Of a stretch of DNA of 64,000 nt, positions 48,286 to 57,622 are shown one piece after another. A program made the translations under genes and the position numbers. Numbering within the stretch: position 1 is the first letter of the stretch; every line of letters begins with the position of its first letter. The notes beneath the pieces were generated by a model. That model was not told the DNA's origin, did not search any database, and worked only from the letters and a program-made list of their open reading frames with translations. This stretch comes from Mycobacterium sp. GA-2829 (lineage in GTDB: Bacteria; Actinomycetota; Actinomycetes; Mycobacteriales; Mycobacteriaceae). Location of the stretch: contig NZ_LQIT01000020.1 of the NCBI RefSeq assembly GCF_001499965.1, positions 26,888-90,887 of the forward strand, read 5' to 3'.

Positions 48286-51131
48286 CCGAACGCATTCCCA
48301 CTCCGGCTTCGTGTGCCCGCCGTCGCACGGTCGCGGTCCTCGGCGGCGGCATCGCGGGCCTCACCGCGGCCCACGAACTGGCCGACCGCGGTTTCGACGT
48401 CACGGTGTACGAACCGCGCGGCGACGAGCGCATCGGGCTGGGCACCGAACCGGCGGGCTCCTATCCGCCCGTGAAGCTGGGCGGGCTGGCCGCATCGCAG
48501 TACTCAACGGTCGGCAGCGACGACGGCAGCAGAGCCGAACTCCGCCCCTTCCCCGGCCGACGGGGCCGACCGCGCGACCCGGGCCGCGCCGTAGCCGGCG
48601 AACACGGCTTCCGGTTCTTCCCCGCGTACTACCTGCACATCTGGGATCTGTTCCAGCGCATCCCGGTCTATGACGCCAGCTTCTCGCCGACGTCGCGCAC
48701 CGTCTTCGACAACGTGCGCCGCGTGGTCACCCAGGGCACCACCGTGGAAGGCAAACCATCGCTGGTGTTCCCGCGCGAAGCACCACGCACGCTGGCCGAA
48801 TTCCTCGGCACCGTCGGCCAATTGCGCGAACTGGGTTTCACCACCGCCGACGTCACCACCTTCGTCGGCAGGATCCTGCGCTACCTGGTCACCAGCCCGC
48901 TCCGCCGGGCCGTGGAGTTGCAGAACCTCTCGGCTTACGACTTCTTCGTCGGCCGCGACAACCCCGCGGGCGTCCGCCGCTTCACCTACTCGCCGCAGTT
49001 CGACACGCTGCTGCTCGAGATGCCGAAAGTGTTGGCAGCGTTCGACTCCCGCTGGGGTGACGCCCGCACGAACCTCACGACGTATCTGCAACTGCAGCTC
49101 CAGATGGACCGCCGCGACAACAAGGCCGACGGCGTCCTCAACGGCCCCACCACCGAAGCGTGGTTCGACCACTGGTATCGCCATCTGAGCGCGCTCGGTG
49201 TGCGCTTCGTCCGCGCGGCGGTCGACCGGATCGACGCCCTGCCCACCGATCCCGCCCTTCCGCCGCACCGGCGGGCACGGGTGCGGGTCACCCTCGCCGA
49301 CGGCACGCGGGTCACGCCCGACTACGCCGTCGTCGCCGTCGACGCCCCCGAGGCCGAACGGATCACCGCACCGCTGCGGGCCACGGCCAGCGGCGGAACC
49401 GTCGCCGAACTGGACGGGTTCACCACCTCGGTGCCGCCCGCCGAGGGTCCGCTACAGCCCCTGTCCACCCGGCCCGGGGGCCGACGCAACCCGTACTCGG
49501 TGGCCGAGATGGGAGCGGTGCCATGGGACCGGTTCCAGACCCTGGGCGGCATCCAGTACTTCTTCGACACCGAGTTCCAGGTGCTGCGCGGACACATGTA
49601 TTACACCGGCACCGAATGGGGGTTGTCCTCGATCAATCAGCACGGCCTGTGGGAGCGGCGTCCCACCCTGGCCCGCGACGGCCACATCTCGGTGCTGTCG
49701 GTCGACATCGGCGACTTCAACACGCCGTCGGGGCATCTCGTCGACGACGCCGGACGGGGTAAGGCCGCCCGCGACTGCACGGCCGACGAGATCGCCACGG
49801 AGGTATGGCGACAGATCGTCACCTCGCTCACCAGCTCCGTGCACAGCCCGCCGGAGACCCTGCTGCCGACACCGGCGTGGTACGCGCTGGACCGGGGGCT
49901 GATCATGGCCGACGGACCCGGTCAGGGCACGGGAGTTCCGCTGCTCAACGAGACCCCGTATCTCGTACCGATCATCGGGGACTGGCAGAACCGGCCCGGC
50001 GGCGATCCGTGGAACCCCCACGACACGTCCTATGCGATCCTGCCGACCGAGGACGCCTGGCTCGAGGACCTCGAGCAGCGCCATGTCTGGCAGGCGCGGC
50101 ACGGCGGGTATCAGGTGCACAACAACTCGGTGGTGTTCGCCGGCACGTGGACCAAGACGTTCACGCGGATGACATCGATGGAGGCGGCCTGCGAGTCGGC
50201 GCGGCATGCGGTGAACGCCGTTCTCGACCACTACATCTGGGTGGAGTCCGACGGGCGAGACCGCCGCGAGGACACGACGCTGCAGTGGCGGTTCCCGTAC
50301 GGCTTCCTCGACCAGGGTCTATCGAGCCCGATCCGGATGCCCACGCCCGCCGGTGACTACTGCTACATCTTCGACATCGAGAACCGCGAGCCTCCGGACA
50401 CCCGCGCACTGCGAATCCTCGACTCCCGGTCGATCGAGAACGCACTCCCCCATCCGCTCGACGCGTTGCCGCCATCCGCAGGAGGTATTCCCATGACCGT
50501 GCCACCGTTCGACCCGAATCAGCAGATGCTCGCGTACCTGCAGTTCTGGCGTCAGCTGCTCGAGCAGTGGATCGCCATGGCGACCGCGTTCCCGCCACAG
50601 GCCATGCCGTACCCCATGCCCGCCGCACCGGCCGCGTCGGGGACACCGCCCACACCCGCACCGGCTGACTACACCCAGCAGCTGTTCGGATACCTGCAAT
50701 CGTGGCGTCAGAACCTCGAACAGGCTGCGGCCGCGGCCGCTCCTGCCACGCCGCAACCCACCCAGTCGAGCACCTCGGCGCCGAAAGAACCCCCGGAGTT
50801 CCTGAAGACCCCGGGAACCTATTGGGGCTCCGCGAATCCCGGTGACGCCGCGCAGTCGGCGATGTCCGCGAAGAAGGTGATCAAACGCCCGGGGGACTAT
50901 CTGGGTACGGTCGGCTTCCCGGTTCGGGACCTGCTCGGCGCCCGGAACCCCGGGCTCGACCGACGCAGCGAGATCGACCGCTTCCGCCTGGGCGACAGCG
51001 CGCAGGCCGACCGCACTGCCGAAGCGCCCGTCCGCTCTGCCTTCCGCGACGCCGCCGCCGATGCCGCAGTAGCACCCAAAGTGGCTCCGAAGTCGTTGTA
51101 CGGCACCCTGTTCGAGCGTCGCGACCTATGA
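48282..51131 (+). CDS. Phytoene-desaturase-like FAD oxidoreductase with repeat-bearing C-terminal domain
   Basis: In this 949-residue protein, residues ~1-700 form an FAD-dependent amine oxidase/phytoene desaturase-type enzyme: dinucleotide motif [20 protein letters not shown] near 17-36, [17 protein letters not shown] near 106-122, and the C-terminal FAD contact [20 protein letters not shown] near 615-634. HpnE- and carotene-desaturase-like proteins share this shape. From ~residue 738 a low-complexity domain follows, with two YLQxWRQxLEQ helices (~747-762, ~799-814), two K(T/R)PGxYxG motifs (~841, ~868) and a terminal [14 protein letters not shown] perfect ribosome site and in-frame ATG precede this domain, so it may also be made alone. 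GTG 48282 overlaps the SCP2 stop. The last 6 nt overlap aspS. Confidence 0.82.
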   Translation: MTERIPTPASCARRRTVAVLGGGIAGLTAAHELADRGFDVTVYEPRGDERIGLGTEPAGSYPPVKLGGLAASQYSTVGSDDGSRAELRPFPGRRGRPRDPGRAVAGEHGFRFFPAYYLHIWDLFQRIPVYDASFSPTSRTVFDNVRRVVTQGTTVEGKPSLVFPREAPRTLAEFLGTVGQLRELGFTTADVTTFVGRILRYLVTSPLRRAVELQNLSAYDFFVGRDNPAGVRRFTYSPQFDTLLLEMPKVLAAFDSRWGDARTNLTTYLQLQLQMDRRDNKADGVLNGPTTEAWFDHWYRHLSALGVRFVRAAVDRIDALPTDPALPPHRRARVRVTLADGTRVTPDYAVVAVDAPEAERITAPLRATASGGTVAELDGFTTSVPPAEGPLQPLSTRPGGRRNPYSVAEMGAVPWDRFQTLGGIQYFFDTEFQVLRGHMYYTGTEWGLSSINQHGLWERRPTLARDGHISVLSVDIGDFNTPSGHLVDDAGRGKAARDCTADEIATEVWRQIVTSLTSSVHSPPETLLPTPAWYALDRGLIMADGPGQGTGVPLLNETPYLVPIIGDWQNRPGGDPWNPHDTSYAILPTEDAWLEDLEQRHVWQARHGGYQVHNNSVVFAGTWTKTFTRMTSMEAACESARHAVNAVLDHYIWVESDGRDRREDTTLQWRFPYGFLDQGLSSPIRMPTPAGDYCYIFDIENREPPDTRALRILDSRSIENALPHPLDALPPSAGGIPMTVPPFDPNQQMLAYLQFWRQLLEQWIAMATAFPPQAMPYPMPAAPAASGTPPTPAPADYTQQLFGYLQSWRQNLEQAAAAAAPATPQPTQSSTSAPKEPPEFLKTPGTYWGSANPGDAAQSAMSAKKVIKRPGDYLGTVGFPVRDLLGARNPGLDRRSEIDRFRLGDSAQADRTAEAPVRSAFRDAAADAAVAPKVAPKSLYGTLFERRDL
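50480..50495 (+). promoter_or_regulatory. Internal ribosome binding site and in-frame start in the FAD gene
   Basis: AGGAGGT at 50480-50486, a near-perfect Shine-Dalgarno, stands 6 nt before an in-frame ATG at 50493 (codon 738). Translation from here would give a 212-residue protein comprising the whole C-terminal repeat domain. In this operon other starts rely on overlaps and have weaker sites, so the match is unlikely to be chance alone. Confidence 0.7.
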
Positions 51132-52904
51132 CCGGTCGGCGTCCTTCTTCGGCTTGGCGTCGATCCCGGACTCCCGGCGCTGCTGCAGGGTGATCGGCGC
51201 GGGAGCACCGGTCAACGGGTCCGCGCCGCCGCCGGACTTGGGGAACGCGATCACTTCGCGGATCGAATCCACCCCCGCCAGCAGCGCGGTGATCCGGTCC
51301 CAGCCGAACGCGATACCGCCGTGCGGAGGCGCGCCAAACGTGAACGCGTCCAACAGGAATCCGAACTTCTCCTGCGCCTCGTCGTGCTCGATGCCCATCA
51401 TCGCGAACACCCGCTCCTGCACGTCGCGGCGGTGGATACGGATGGATCCGCCGCCGATCTCGTTGCCGTTGCAGACGATGTCGTAGGCGTCGGCGAGCGC
51501 ACTGCCCGGATCGGTGTCGAAAGTGGTCTCCGACGCCGGTTGTGGCGCGGTGAACGCGTGGTGCACCGCCGTCCACGCCCCGGACCCGACGGCGACGTCG
51601 CCCGCGGCGGTGGCCTCCTCGGCCATCTCGAACAGCGGCCAGTCGACCACCCAGGTGAACGCCCACGCCTTCGGGTCGATCATGTCGAGCCGTTTGGCGA
51701 TCTCGATGCGCGCGGCACCCAGCAGTGCCCGTGACGATTTCGCCGGGCCCGCGGCGAAGAAGATGCAGTCACCCGGGTTGGCGCCGACGTGCGCAGCCAG
51801 TCCGTCACGTTCAGCGTCGGTGAGGTTCTTGGCGACGGGGCCGCCCAGTGTGCCGTCGTCACCGACCAGGACGTAGGCCAAACCCTTGGCGCCGCGCTGT
51901 TTCGCCCACTCCTGCCAACCGTCGAGCGTGCGGCGGGGCTGCGAGGCGCCGCCGGGCATCACGACCGCACCGACGTAGGGCGCCTGGAACACCCGGAAAG
52001 TGGTGTCTGCGAAGAACTCCTTGCACTCGACGAGTTCGAGGCCGAACCGCAGATCCGGTTTGTCCGAACCGAACCGACGCATCGCCTCGGTGTAGGTGAT
52101 TCGCGGCAGCGGGGTCGGCAGCTCGTAACCGATCGTCGACCACACCGCCCGCAGCACCTCCTCGGACACCGCGATCACGTCCTCGGCGTCGACGAAGCTC
52201 ATCTCCATGTCGAGCTGGGTGAACTCGGGCTGCCGGTCGGCGCGGAAGTCCTCGTCGCGGTAGCAGCGCGCGATCTGGTAGTACCGCTCCATCCCCGCCA
52301 CCATCAGCAGCTGCTTGAACAGCTGCGGGCTCTGCGGCAGCGCGTAGAACGATCCCGGCTGCAGGCGGGCGGGCACCAGGAAGTCGCGGGCGCCCTCGGG
52401 GGTGGACCGCGTCATCGTCGGCGTCTCGATCTCGATGAAGTCGTGCCGCGCCAGCACCTCGCGGGCGGCCGCGTTCACCCGCGACCGCAGCCGGATCGCA
52501 TTGCCCGGGCCCTCACGGCGCAGGTCGAGGTAGCGGTACTTGAGCCGGGCCTCTTCGCCGGCCTCGTCATCGAGCTGGAACGGCAGCGGGGCGCTCTCGC
52601 CGAGCACCGTCAAGGACGTGGCGTTCACCTCGATCCCACCGGTCGGGATCTCGGGGTTCTCGTTACCCTCCGGCCGGACCTCCACCACACCTTCGACGGC
52701 GATGCAGAATTCGGCGCGCAACCGGTGCGCGGACTCGAGCACCGCCCCCTCGCGGAAGACCACCTGCGACACCCCGGAGGCGTCGCGCAGGTCGATGAAG
52801 ATGACGCCACCGTGGTCGCGGCGGCGGGCCACCCATCCGGCCAGCGTCACGTTCTGACCGGCGTCGGCGGGTCGCAGCGATCCGGCGGCATGACTGCGCA
52901 GCAC
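51126..52904 (-). CDS. aspS: Aspartate–tRNA ligase, bacterial type
   Basis: AspRS charges tRNA-Asp; in mycobacteria the enzyme is non-discriminating and also makes Asp-tRNA-Asn for amidation. The 592-residue protein has the N-terminal anticodon-binding OB fold ([21 protein letters not shown], residues ~19-39), class II motif 1 near [20 protein letters not shown], motif 2 [20 protein letters not shown], the bacterial GAD insertion, and motif 3 [15 protein letters not shown]. The start is GTG 52904; the frame is open for ~330 codons upstream but that is antisense to the next gene. It is the orthologue of Rv2572c and ends the accessory region, with a 6-nt convergent overlap with the flavoprotein gene. 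Confidence 0.97.
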   Translation of the reverse strand: MLRSHAAGSLRPADAGQNVTLAGWVARRRDHGGVIFIDLRDASGVSQVVFREGAVLESAHRLRAEFCIAVEGVVEVRPEGNENPEIPTGGIEVNATSLTVLGESAPLPFQLDDEAGEEARLKYRYLDLRREGPGNAIRLRSRVNAAAREVLARHDFIEIETPTMTRSTPEGARDFLVPARLQPGSFYALPQSPQLFKQLLMVAGMERYYQIARCYRDEDFRADRQPEFTQLDMEMSFVDAEDVIAVSEEVLRAVWSTIGYELPTPLPRITYTEAMRRFGSDKPDLRFGLELVECKEFFADTTFRVFQAPYVGAVVMPGGASQPRRTLDGWQEWAKQRGAKGLAYVLVGDDGTLGGPVAKNLTDAERDGLAAHVGANPGDCIFFAAGPAKSSRALLGAARIEIAKRLDMIDPKAWAFTWVVDWPLFEMAEEATAAGDVAVGSGAWTAVHHAFTAPQPASETTFDTDPGSALADAYDIVCNGNEIGGGSIRIHRRDVQERVFAMMGIEHDEAQEKFGFLLDAFTFGAPPHGGIAFGWDRITALLAGVDSIREVIAFPKSGGGADPLTGAPAPITLQQRRESGIDAKPKKDADRS

Positions 52905-52965
52905 TGAAAACTCCTGAAGGCGGGGGCTAGGACAACCGCCACAGTCTAGTGGTCCGCTCCGCCGG

Positions 52966-52980
52966 TAGTTTGGGCGCTCA
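52966..52980 (+). promoter_or_regulatory. Leaderless -10 element before the ketopantoate-reductase-like gene
   Basis: TAGTTT (52966-52971), matching the mycobacterial TANNNT -10 pattern, ends 8 nt before the ATG at 52980, and no ribosome site intervenes. Transcription would start at or next to the start codon. Confidence 0.4.
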
Positions 52981-53867
52981 TGGCCACCCGTATCGCCCTC
53001 GTCGGACCCGGCGCCGTCGGCGCCACCGTGGCCGCGCTGCTCCACGAGGCAGGCAGGCCGGTGCTGCTGTGCGGCCGCACCGCCCGGGACTCGGTGCAGG
53101 TGGGTCCAGAGGACCGGGATCCCATCGTGGTGCCCGGACCGGTCCACACCGATCCGGCGGCCGTCGACGGACCCGTCGACGTGGTGCTGTGGGCGGTCAA
53201 GGACACCCAGAACGAGGCGTCGGCGCCCTGGCTGCGCCGGCTGTGCGGCGAACGCACCGTGGTGTGCGCCCTGCAGAACGGGGTCGAGCAGGTCGAGCGG
53301 GTGGGCCGGTTCTGTCCGGGGTCGACGGTGGTCTCGGCCGCGGTGTGGCTGTCGGCCGAGACCGAGGCACCCGGCGTCGTCCGGCTGCGCACCGACGCCC
53401 GCTTGGTGCTGCCCGACACCGAGGCGGCCAAGACGTTGGCGGATGTGCTCACCACCGCCCATCTGCACGTCGAGTGCGATCCGGACTTCCACACCGCGGC
53501 GTGGCGCAAACTGCTGCTCAACGCGGTGGTGGGGCTGATGGTGCTGACGGGGCGGCGGGCCGGGATGTTCCGCCGCGACGACATCGCCGCACTGGGGCGG
53601 CGCTACCTCGCCGAGTGCGTCGCGGTCGCCCGCGCCGACGGGGCCGCACTCGGCGACGAGACCGTCGACGAACTCATCGGTCTGCTGGCCGCGGGCCCGC
53701 CCGACATCACCACGTCGATGCTCAGCGACCGGCAGGCCGGCCGGCCGCTGGAGTGGGACATCCGCAACGGGGTGATCGCCCGCAAGGGCGCCGCGTACGG
53801 CATCGCGACGCCGGTCAGCGAGATCGTGGTGCCACTGCTGGCCGCCGCGGGCGACGGTCCCGGCTAG
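52980..53867 (+). CDS. 2-Dehydropantoate 2-reductase-like oxidoreductase
   Basis: This 295-residue protein of the ketopantoate reductase (ApbA/PanE) family reduces 2-dehydropantoate with NADPH in the classic members. [19 protein letters not shown] near residues 4-22 is the dinucleotide site, [11 protein letters not shown] holds the conserved Asn, and [18 protein letters not shown] near 178-195 holds the catalytic Lys and Asn. The C-terminal helical domain ends normally with [20 protein letters not shown]. It matches Rv2573. It is divergent from aspS. Whether it is the true PanE for pantothenate cannot be told, because paralogues are common. Confidence 0.88.
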   Translation: MATRIALVGPGAVGATVAALLHEAGRPVLLCGRTARDSVQVGPEDRDPIVVPGPVHTDPAAVDGPVDVVLWAVKDTQNEASAPWLRRLCGERTVVCALQNGVEQVERVGRFCPGSTVVSAAVWLSAETEAPGVVRLRTDARLVLPDTEAAKTLADVLTTAHLHVECDPDFHTAAWRKLLLNAVVGLMVLTGRRAGMFRRDDIAALGRRYLAECVAVARADGAALGDETVDELIGLLAAGPPDITTSMLSDRQAGRPLEWDIRNGVIARKGAAYGIATPVSEIVVPLLAAAGDGPG

Positions 53868-53900
53868 ACGTTCCCGGCTAGACACCGTCGGCTAGCGTGT

Positions 53901-54398
53901 ATGGCCATGCCGACTTGCGAGCTCGTCGACCTGTCCTTCATCGACTCCGCGCCCTACCGCTTCGTCAGCACCGTCGATCTGGCGATCACCCCCGAGCAGG
54001 TCTTCGAGGTGCTCGCCGACGCCGAATCGTGGCCGCACTGGGCGACGGTGATCACCAAGGTGACCTGGACCAGTCCCGAACCCCGCGGCGTGGGCACCAC
54101 CCGCACCGTGCACATGCGCGGCGGCATCGTCGGCGACGAGGAGTTCCTGGCCTGGGAACCGTTCCGCCACATGGCGTTTCGCTTCAACGAGGCGTCGACG
54201 GGAAGTATCGCCGCGTTCGCCGAGGACTACCGGGTGGTCGAGACGCCCAATGGTTGCCACCTCACCTGGGTGATGGCGATGAAGCCGAACGGTACGGCCG
54301 CCCGGCTGGGCATGTCACTGGGCCGCCCGGTGATGGGCTGGCTGTTCCAGCGGTTCCTGTACAACCTGCGCCACTACTCCGACCAGCGGTTCGGCTAA
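53901..54398 (+). CDS. SRPBCC family protein, Rv2574-like
   Basis: This 165-residue single-domain SRPBCC (START-like) protein shows STVDLAITPEQVFEVLADAESWPHWA (residues ~23-48, in two parts), RGVGTTRTVHMRGG, FAEDYRVVETPNGCHLTWVM and the long C-terminal helix GWLFQRFLYNLRHYSD. It is a likely hydrophobic-ligand binder of unknown ligand. A second ATG at 53907 is possible. It ends in a 4-nt convergent overlap with the small zinc-ribbon gene. The stretch before it contains a direct repeat of the end of the previous gene. Confidence 0.84.
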   Translation: MAMPTCELVDLSFIDSAPYRFVSTVDLAITPEQVFEVLADAESWPHWATVITKVTWTSPEPRGVGTTRTVHMRGGIVGDEEFLAWEPFRHMAFRFNEASTGSIAAFAEDYRVVETPNGCHLTWVMAMKPNGTAARLGMSLGRPVMGWLFQRFLYNLRHYSDQRFG

Positions 54399-54634
54399 CT
54401 GACCCCGGTCAGCACGACCCGGCGGCCGCCGGAGTCGAGGTCGGCGCGGCACCAGGAACACGTCCAGCCACCCCTGACCGCTTCACGCACCGATGCGGGG
54501 ACCCGGACGCGGGGCAGGACCGCACCGCAGTCGGAACACCAGCGCCGCGGGCTACGTAACACCATGACCACGACCGTTGCCGTGGACCCGACCGCCGCGG
54601 ACACCACCGCGAGGACCAGTTCGGGATCGATCAT
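54395..54634 (-). CDS. Small membrane protein with zinc ribbon
   Basis: In this 79-residue protein, residues ~5-26 form one hydrophobic helix (LVLAVVSAAVGSTATVVVMV), followed by a zinc-ribbon-like pair: WCSDCGAVLPRVRVP (CxxC, near 33-36) and GGWTCSWCRADLD (CxxC, near 59-62). It is probably a membrane-anchored cytosolic zinc-binding protein. The ATG at 54634 lies just upstream of a short gap to the DUF4189 gene. Function is unknown. The four cysteines in two CxxC pairs make it a credible gene despite its size. Confidence 0.65.
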   Translation of the reverse strand: MIDPELVLAVVSAAVGSTATVVVMVLRSPRRWCSDCGAVLPRVRVPASVREAVRGGWTCSWCRADLDSGGRRVVLTGVS

Positions 54635-54717
54635 CGAACCTCATTGCATGAAACCGCGGAACCAGAATCGTCCGCTTCGGCGCGCGAGCATATCCGACCG
54701 CACGCGCCTCCGCCGCA

Positions 54718-55095
54718 TCAGCTACAGGAAACCCCGATGACGCGGCAGCCGGGACCGAAGCGACTGCACGACACCAAGGCCCGCTTCTGCGCGCCGGCGC
54801 TGTCGCGGTCCACGCCCGCCGCCCACGACGAGTCAGGCGCCTGGGCGACCGCGCCGCACCCCTTCGTGAAGTTCACAACCGCCCGGCAGTCGCGCGCGCC
54901 GCAGAGGCCGATGGCCGCGCGCTCAGCCTCGATGGCCGACATGAAGCCCTGCGTGTAGCCCACCTTGCCCGTGTTCTGCGAGACCGCGATCGCGCCCCAC
55001 CCCAATGCCCCGGCGGTCGGCGCCGTGAGCGCCGCGCCCGCACCGAAGCACCCGGCGACCAGCGGAATCACGAACACACGCCGGAGGGCCACCAT
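54718..55095 (-). CDS. Secreted DUF4189 family protein
   Basis: This 125-residue exported protein starts MVALRRVFVIPLVAGCFGAG and continues as a signal peptide with an Ala-rich cleavage region near ALTAPTAGALG (residues ~22-32). The mature part is a DUF4189 domain: GWGAIAVSQNTGKVGYTQGF, ERAAIGLCGARDCRAVVNF and CSRFGPGCRVIGVSCS, with six cysteines likely to form disulphides. I chose ATG 55095 rather than the in-frame codon at 55116 because it opens the signal peptide directly. DUF4189 proteins are frequent secreted proteins of mycobacteria with no known activity. Confidence 0.82.
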   Translation of the reverse strand: MVALRRVFVIPLVAGCFGAGAALTAPTAGALGWGAIAVSQNTGKVGYTQGFMSAIEAERAAIGLCGARDCRAVVNFTKGCGAVAQAPDSSWAAGVDRDSAGAQKRALVSCSRFGPGCRVIGVSCS

Positions 55096-55177
55096 AGGAG
55101 CGGATCGTATTCGCACTGCGCGACGGCGATCAGTCGAGACATCGAAGCGGTACCTTCTCGAGACTGCGGTGAGACCG

Positions 55178-56653
55178 CTAATAGACCCCGGCCCACGCCG
55201 TGCGGCGCAGCGCGTCCGGATCGTCGACGGAGTCGTCGCGCGTGGACCGGATCACCCGGGTGCGGCGACGGGCGGTGTCGTAGCGCGGCCAGTCGTCGCG
55301 CCACTGGGGGCCCGTCGTTGTCGCGAAGTCGAGCCAGGTGCGCTGCATCCGCCTGCCCACCGCGGGCAGGACCCGCCGCCCCAGCGGGTGCAGTTTGCGC
55401 CCCAGGTAGGAGGCGTAGCTGTGCTGGATGTGGACGATCTCGCTGCCGTGGGTGGCGCCGAGGCCGAGCGCCCGCAGCGTCCACGTGGTGTGGTCGAAAC
55501 GGTAGACGTACGTGGGGGCGTGCGGGCAGTAGGCGTCGGTGAACGCCCACGTCGGCGCGCCGAACATGATGTCGGAGCCGACGGCGACGGCGGCGCGGCG
55601 CCTCGGGTAATCCGGGTAGGCCGCCAGGATCCGGTCGCGCCGGTCCGGCGCGCACCGCGCGATCCACGACTCGACCCCGGCCGCGGTGGTCGGCAGCATC
55701 GGCGGTCTGCCCCACGCGAACATCGACGCCTCGTGGCTGTTGGTGCCGATGATCAGCGGCACCGAGCGCACGGCACCGGTACGGGCGGCGGTGATCGGGT
55801 CGGCGGGCAGCAGCTCCACCCCGTGGGTCAACCCGTAGGTCAGCGTGGGCGTCTCGGCCACGCTCTCGAGCTGCAGCAGACCCGCCGCGCGGCGCAGCGA
55901 CCGCTGGGGCGCCGACTTGACGTGGTCGACGTCGAGGCCGAGCAGCTCGACGAAACGCTCGGCCCGGTCGGCGCGGGTCCGCCGATCGGCGATCAGCGGT
56001 AACGCCGGGCTCTGCGCGATCGCCCGCCCGAACAATCCCTCGGCGGCCGGGCTCGCGAGCAGCGCCAGCACCGACGTGGCGCCCGCCGACTCGCCGAACA
56101 CCGTCACGCGGTCGGGGTCGCCTCCGAACGCCGCGATATTCTGCCGCACCCACCCCAGCGCGGCGATCTGGTCGCGCAGCGCCAGGTTGTCGTCGAACCC
56201 GTCGCCGAGCGCGCTGAGGTCCAGCCCACCGAACACTCCGAGCCGGTAGGTGACGTTGACGACCACCACCTTGCCGTTGGCCGCCAGCCGCGAACCGTTG
56301 TAGAGCTGCAGTTGGCCCGCCCCGTAGACGAACGCCCCACCCGGCAGCCACACCATCACCGGCAGCGCGGCCGTGGTGTCCGGCGACCAGACGGTCAGCG
56401 TCAGGCACGCCTCGTCGCGGTTCTTGGGATCGTCGCGTCCGCCGCCGACGAAGGATTTGCCCTGTGGCGGGATCGGACCGTGTTCGAGTGCGTCGCGCAC
56501 CCCGCCCCACGGATCGAGCGGAACCGGCCCGGCGAAACGCAGCTCCCCCAGCGGCTGCCGGGCGTACGGCACCCCGCGCCAGACGCCGACACCACCTTCG
56601 CGCGTGCCGCGCAGCCGCCCGAGCGGGGTCGAGATCTCGACGACGGCGGACAC
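55178..56653 (-). CDS. Carboxylesterase type B
   Basis: This 491-residue alpha/beta-hydrolase of the carboxylesterase B family hydrolyses carboxylic esters. The oxyanion-hole segment VWLPGGAFVYGAG is near residues 100-112, the nucleophilic Ser in VTVFGESAGATSVLAL near 185-200, and the catalytic His in LGATHGSEIVHIQ near 400-412. No signal peptide is present, so it acts in the cytoplasm. GTG 56653 (VSAVVEISTPLGRL) is the start; the frame stays open far upstream across the divergent peptidase gene, which I discount. It corresponds in position to an esterase-type gene near Rv2575 only loosely. The substrate is unknown. Confidence 0.9.
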   Translation of the reverse strand: MSAVVEISTPLGRLRGTREGGVGVWRGVPYARQPLGELRFAGPVPLDPWGGVRDALEHGPIPPQGKSFVGGGRDDPKNRDEACLTLTVWSPDTTAALPVMVWLPGGAFVYGAGQLQLYNGSRLAANGKVVVVNVTYRLGVFGGLDLSALGDGFDDNLALRDQIAALGWVRQNIAAFGGDPDRVTVFGESAGATSVLALLASPAAEGLFGRAIAQSPALPLIADRRTRADRAERFVELLGLDVDHVKSAPQRSLRRAAGLLQLESVAETPTLTYGLTHGVELLPADPITAARTGAVRSVPLIIGTNSHEASMFAWGRPPMLPTTAAGVESWIARCAPDRRDRILAAYPDYPRRRAAVAVGSDIMFGAPTWAFTDAYCPHAPTYVYRFDHTTWTLRALGLGATHGSEIVHIQHSYASYLGRKLHPLGRRVLPAVGRRMQRTWLDFATTTGPQWRDDWPRYDTARRRTRVIRSTRDDSVDDPDALRRTAWAGVY

Positions 56654-56728
56654 GCCCGAATCGTAGTGTGGGAGGGTGAACACCGGCGCTGGTCGGGCGC
56701 CCATCGGCGAGTGCGGACGGAGTGTGCG

Positions 56729-57622
56729 ATGACCTTCAACGAAGGTATGCAGATCGACACCAGCACCACCACCTCCAGCAGCGGCGGGCGGCGCGGCGGC
56801 GGACGCGGTATCGCGGTCGGCGGCGGCGTGGGCGGTCTGCTGATCGTGGTCATCGCGCTGTTCCTCGGGGTCGATCCCGGCACGGTGCTGCCTGAGCAGA
56901 ACGAGCTCGGCACCGAGGGCGTGGCGACGCCGGGGTTCGATTTGAGCCAGTGCAGGACCGGCGCCGACGCCAACGAGTTCGTCCAGTGCCGGGTGGTGGC
57001 AACGGGTAACTCGCTCGACGGGGTGTGGGCGCAACTCAAACCCGACTACACCCGACCGCAGGTGGAGATCTTCACCGACAGCGTGAACACCGCGTGCGGA
57101 CCGGCCACCAGCGCGGTGGGGCCGTTCTACTGCCCGGCCGATCAGACCGCCTACTTCGACACCGCCTTCTTCGACCTGCTGACCACCCAGTTCGGCGCCA
57201 GCGGAGGCCCGTTGGCGCAGGAGTACGTGGTGGCCCACGAGTTCGGCCACCACGTGCAGCAGTTGCAGGGCACCTTGGCGCGCGCCCAGCGAGACCCCGA
57301 GGGCGCCACCGGAGGCGGTGTGCGCACCGAACTGCAGGCCGACTGCTACGCCGGGGTGTGGGCGCACTACGCGGCGATCACCAAGCAGGAGAGCACCGGC
57401 GTGCCGTTCCTCCAGCCGTTGACCGACAAGGACATCAACGACGCGCTGTCGGCGGCCGCCGCCGTCGGCGACGACCGGATCCAGAAGTCCGCGACCGGTC
57501 GCGTCAACCCCGAGTCGTGGACGCACGGATCGTCCGAACAGCGACAGAAGTGGTTCACCGTGGGTTATCAGACCGGCGACCCGGCGAAGTGCGACACGTT
57601 CGCCACCAACGATCTTGGTTAG
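56729..57622 (+). CDS. Neutral zinc metallopeptidase (YpfJ family)
   Basis: This 297-residue membrane-anchored peptidase of the YpfJ/zinc_ppase family has a Gly/Ser-rich N-terminus with MQIDTSTTT, one transmembrane helix at about residues 29-48 and an extracytoplasmic catalytic domain. The zinc motif is YVVAHEFGHHVQQLQGTL near 166-183 with HExxH, and RTELQADCYAGVWAH downstream supplies the third ligand. ATG 56729 is chosen because the upstream open frame is antisense to the esterase gene. It is the Rv2575-type neighbour of this region. Its stop overlaps the DUF885 gene by 8 nt. The substrate is unknown. Confidence 0.9.
   Translation: MTFNEGMQIDTSTTTSSSGGRRGGGRGIAVGGGVGGLLIVVIALFLGVDPGTVLPEQNELGTEGVATPGFDLSQCRTGADANEFVQCRVVATGNSLDGVWAQLKPDYTRPQVEIFTDSVNTACGPATSAVGPFYCPADQTAYFDTAFFDLLTTQFGASGGPLAQEYVVAHEFGHHVQQLQGTLARAQRDPEGATGGGVRTELQADCYAGVWAHYAAITKQESTGVPFLQPLTDKDINDALSAAAAVGDDRIQKSATGRVNPESWTHGSSEQRQKWFTVGYQTGDPAKCDTFATNDLG

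Noticed and set aside
44224..51131. Prophage remnant
   Set aside because: The shell-like protein is the only phage-type gene; no terminase, portal, protease, tail, integrase or lysis gene is present, and the neighbours are metabolic enzymes.
51126..53885. 919-codon version of AspRS
   Set aside because: The extra N-terminus is antisense to the ketopantoate-reductase-like gene; GTG 52904 gives the usual AspRS length.
55178..57526. 782-codon version of the carboxylesterase
   Set aside because: The first ~290 codons are antisense to the zinc peptidase and unlike any esterase; GTG 56653 fits the family.
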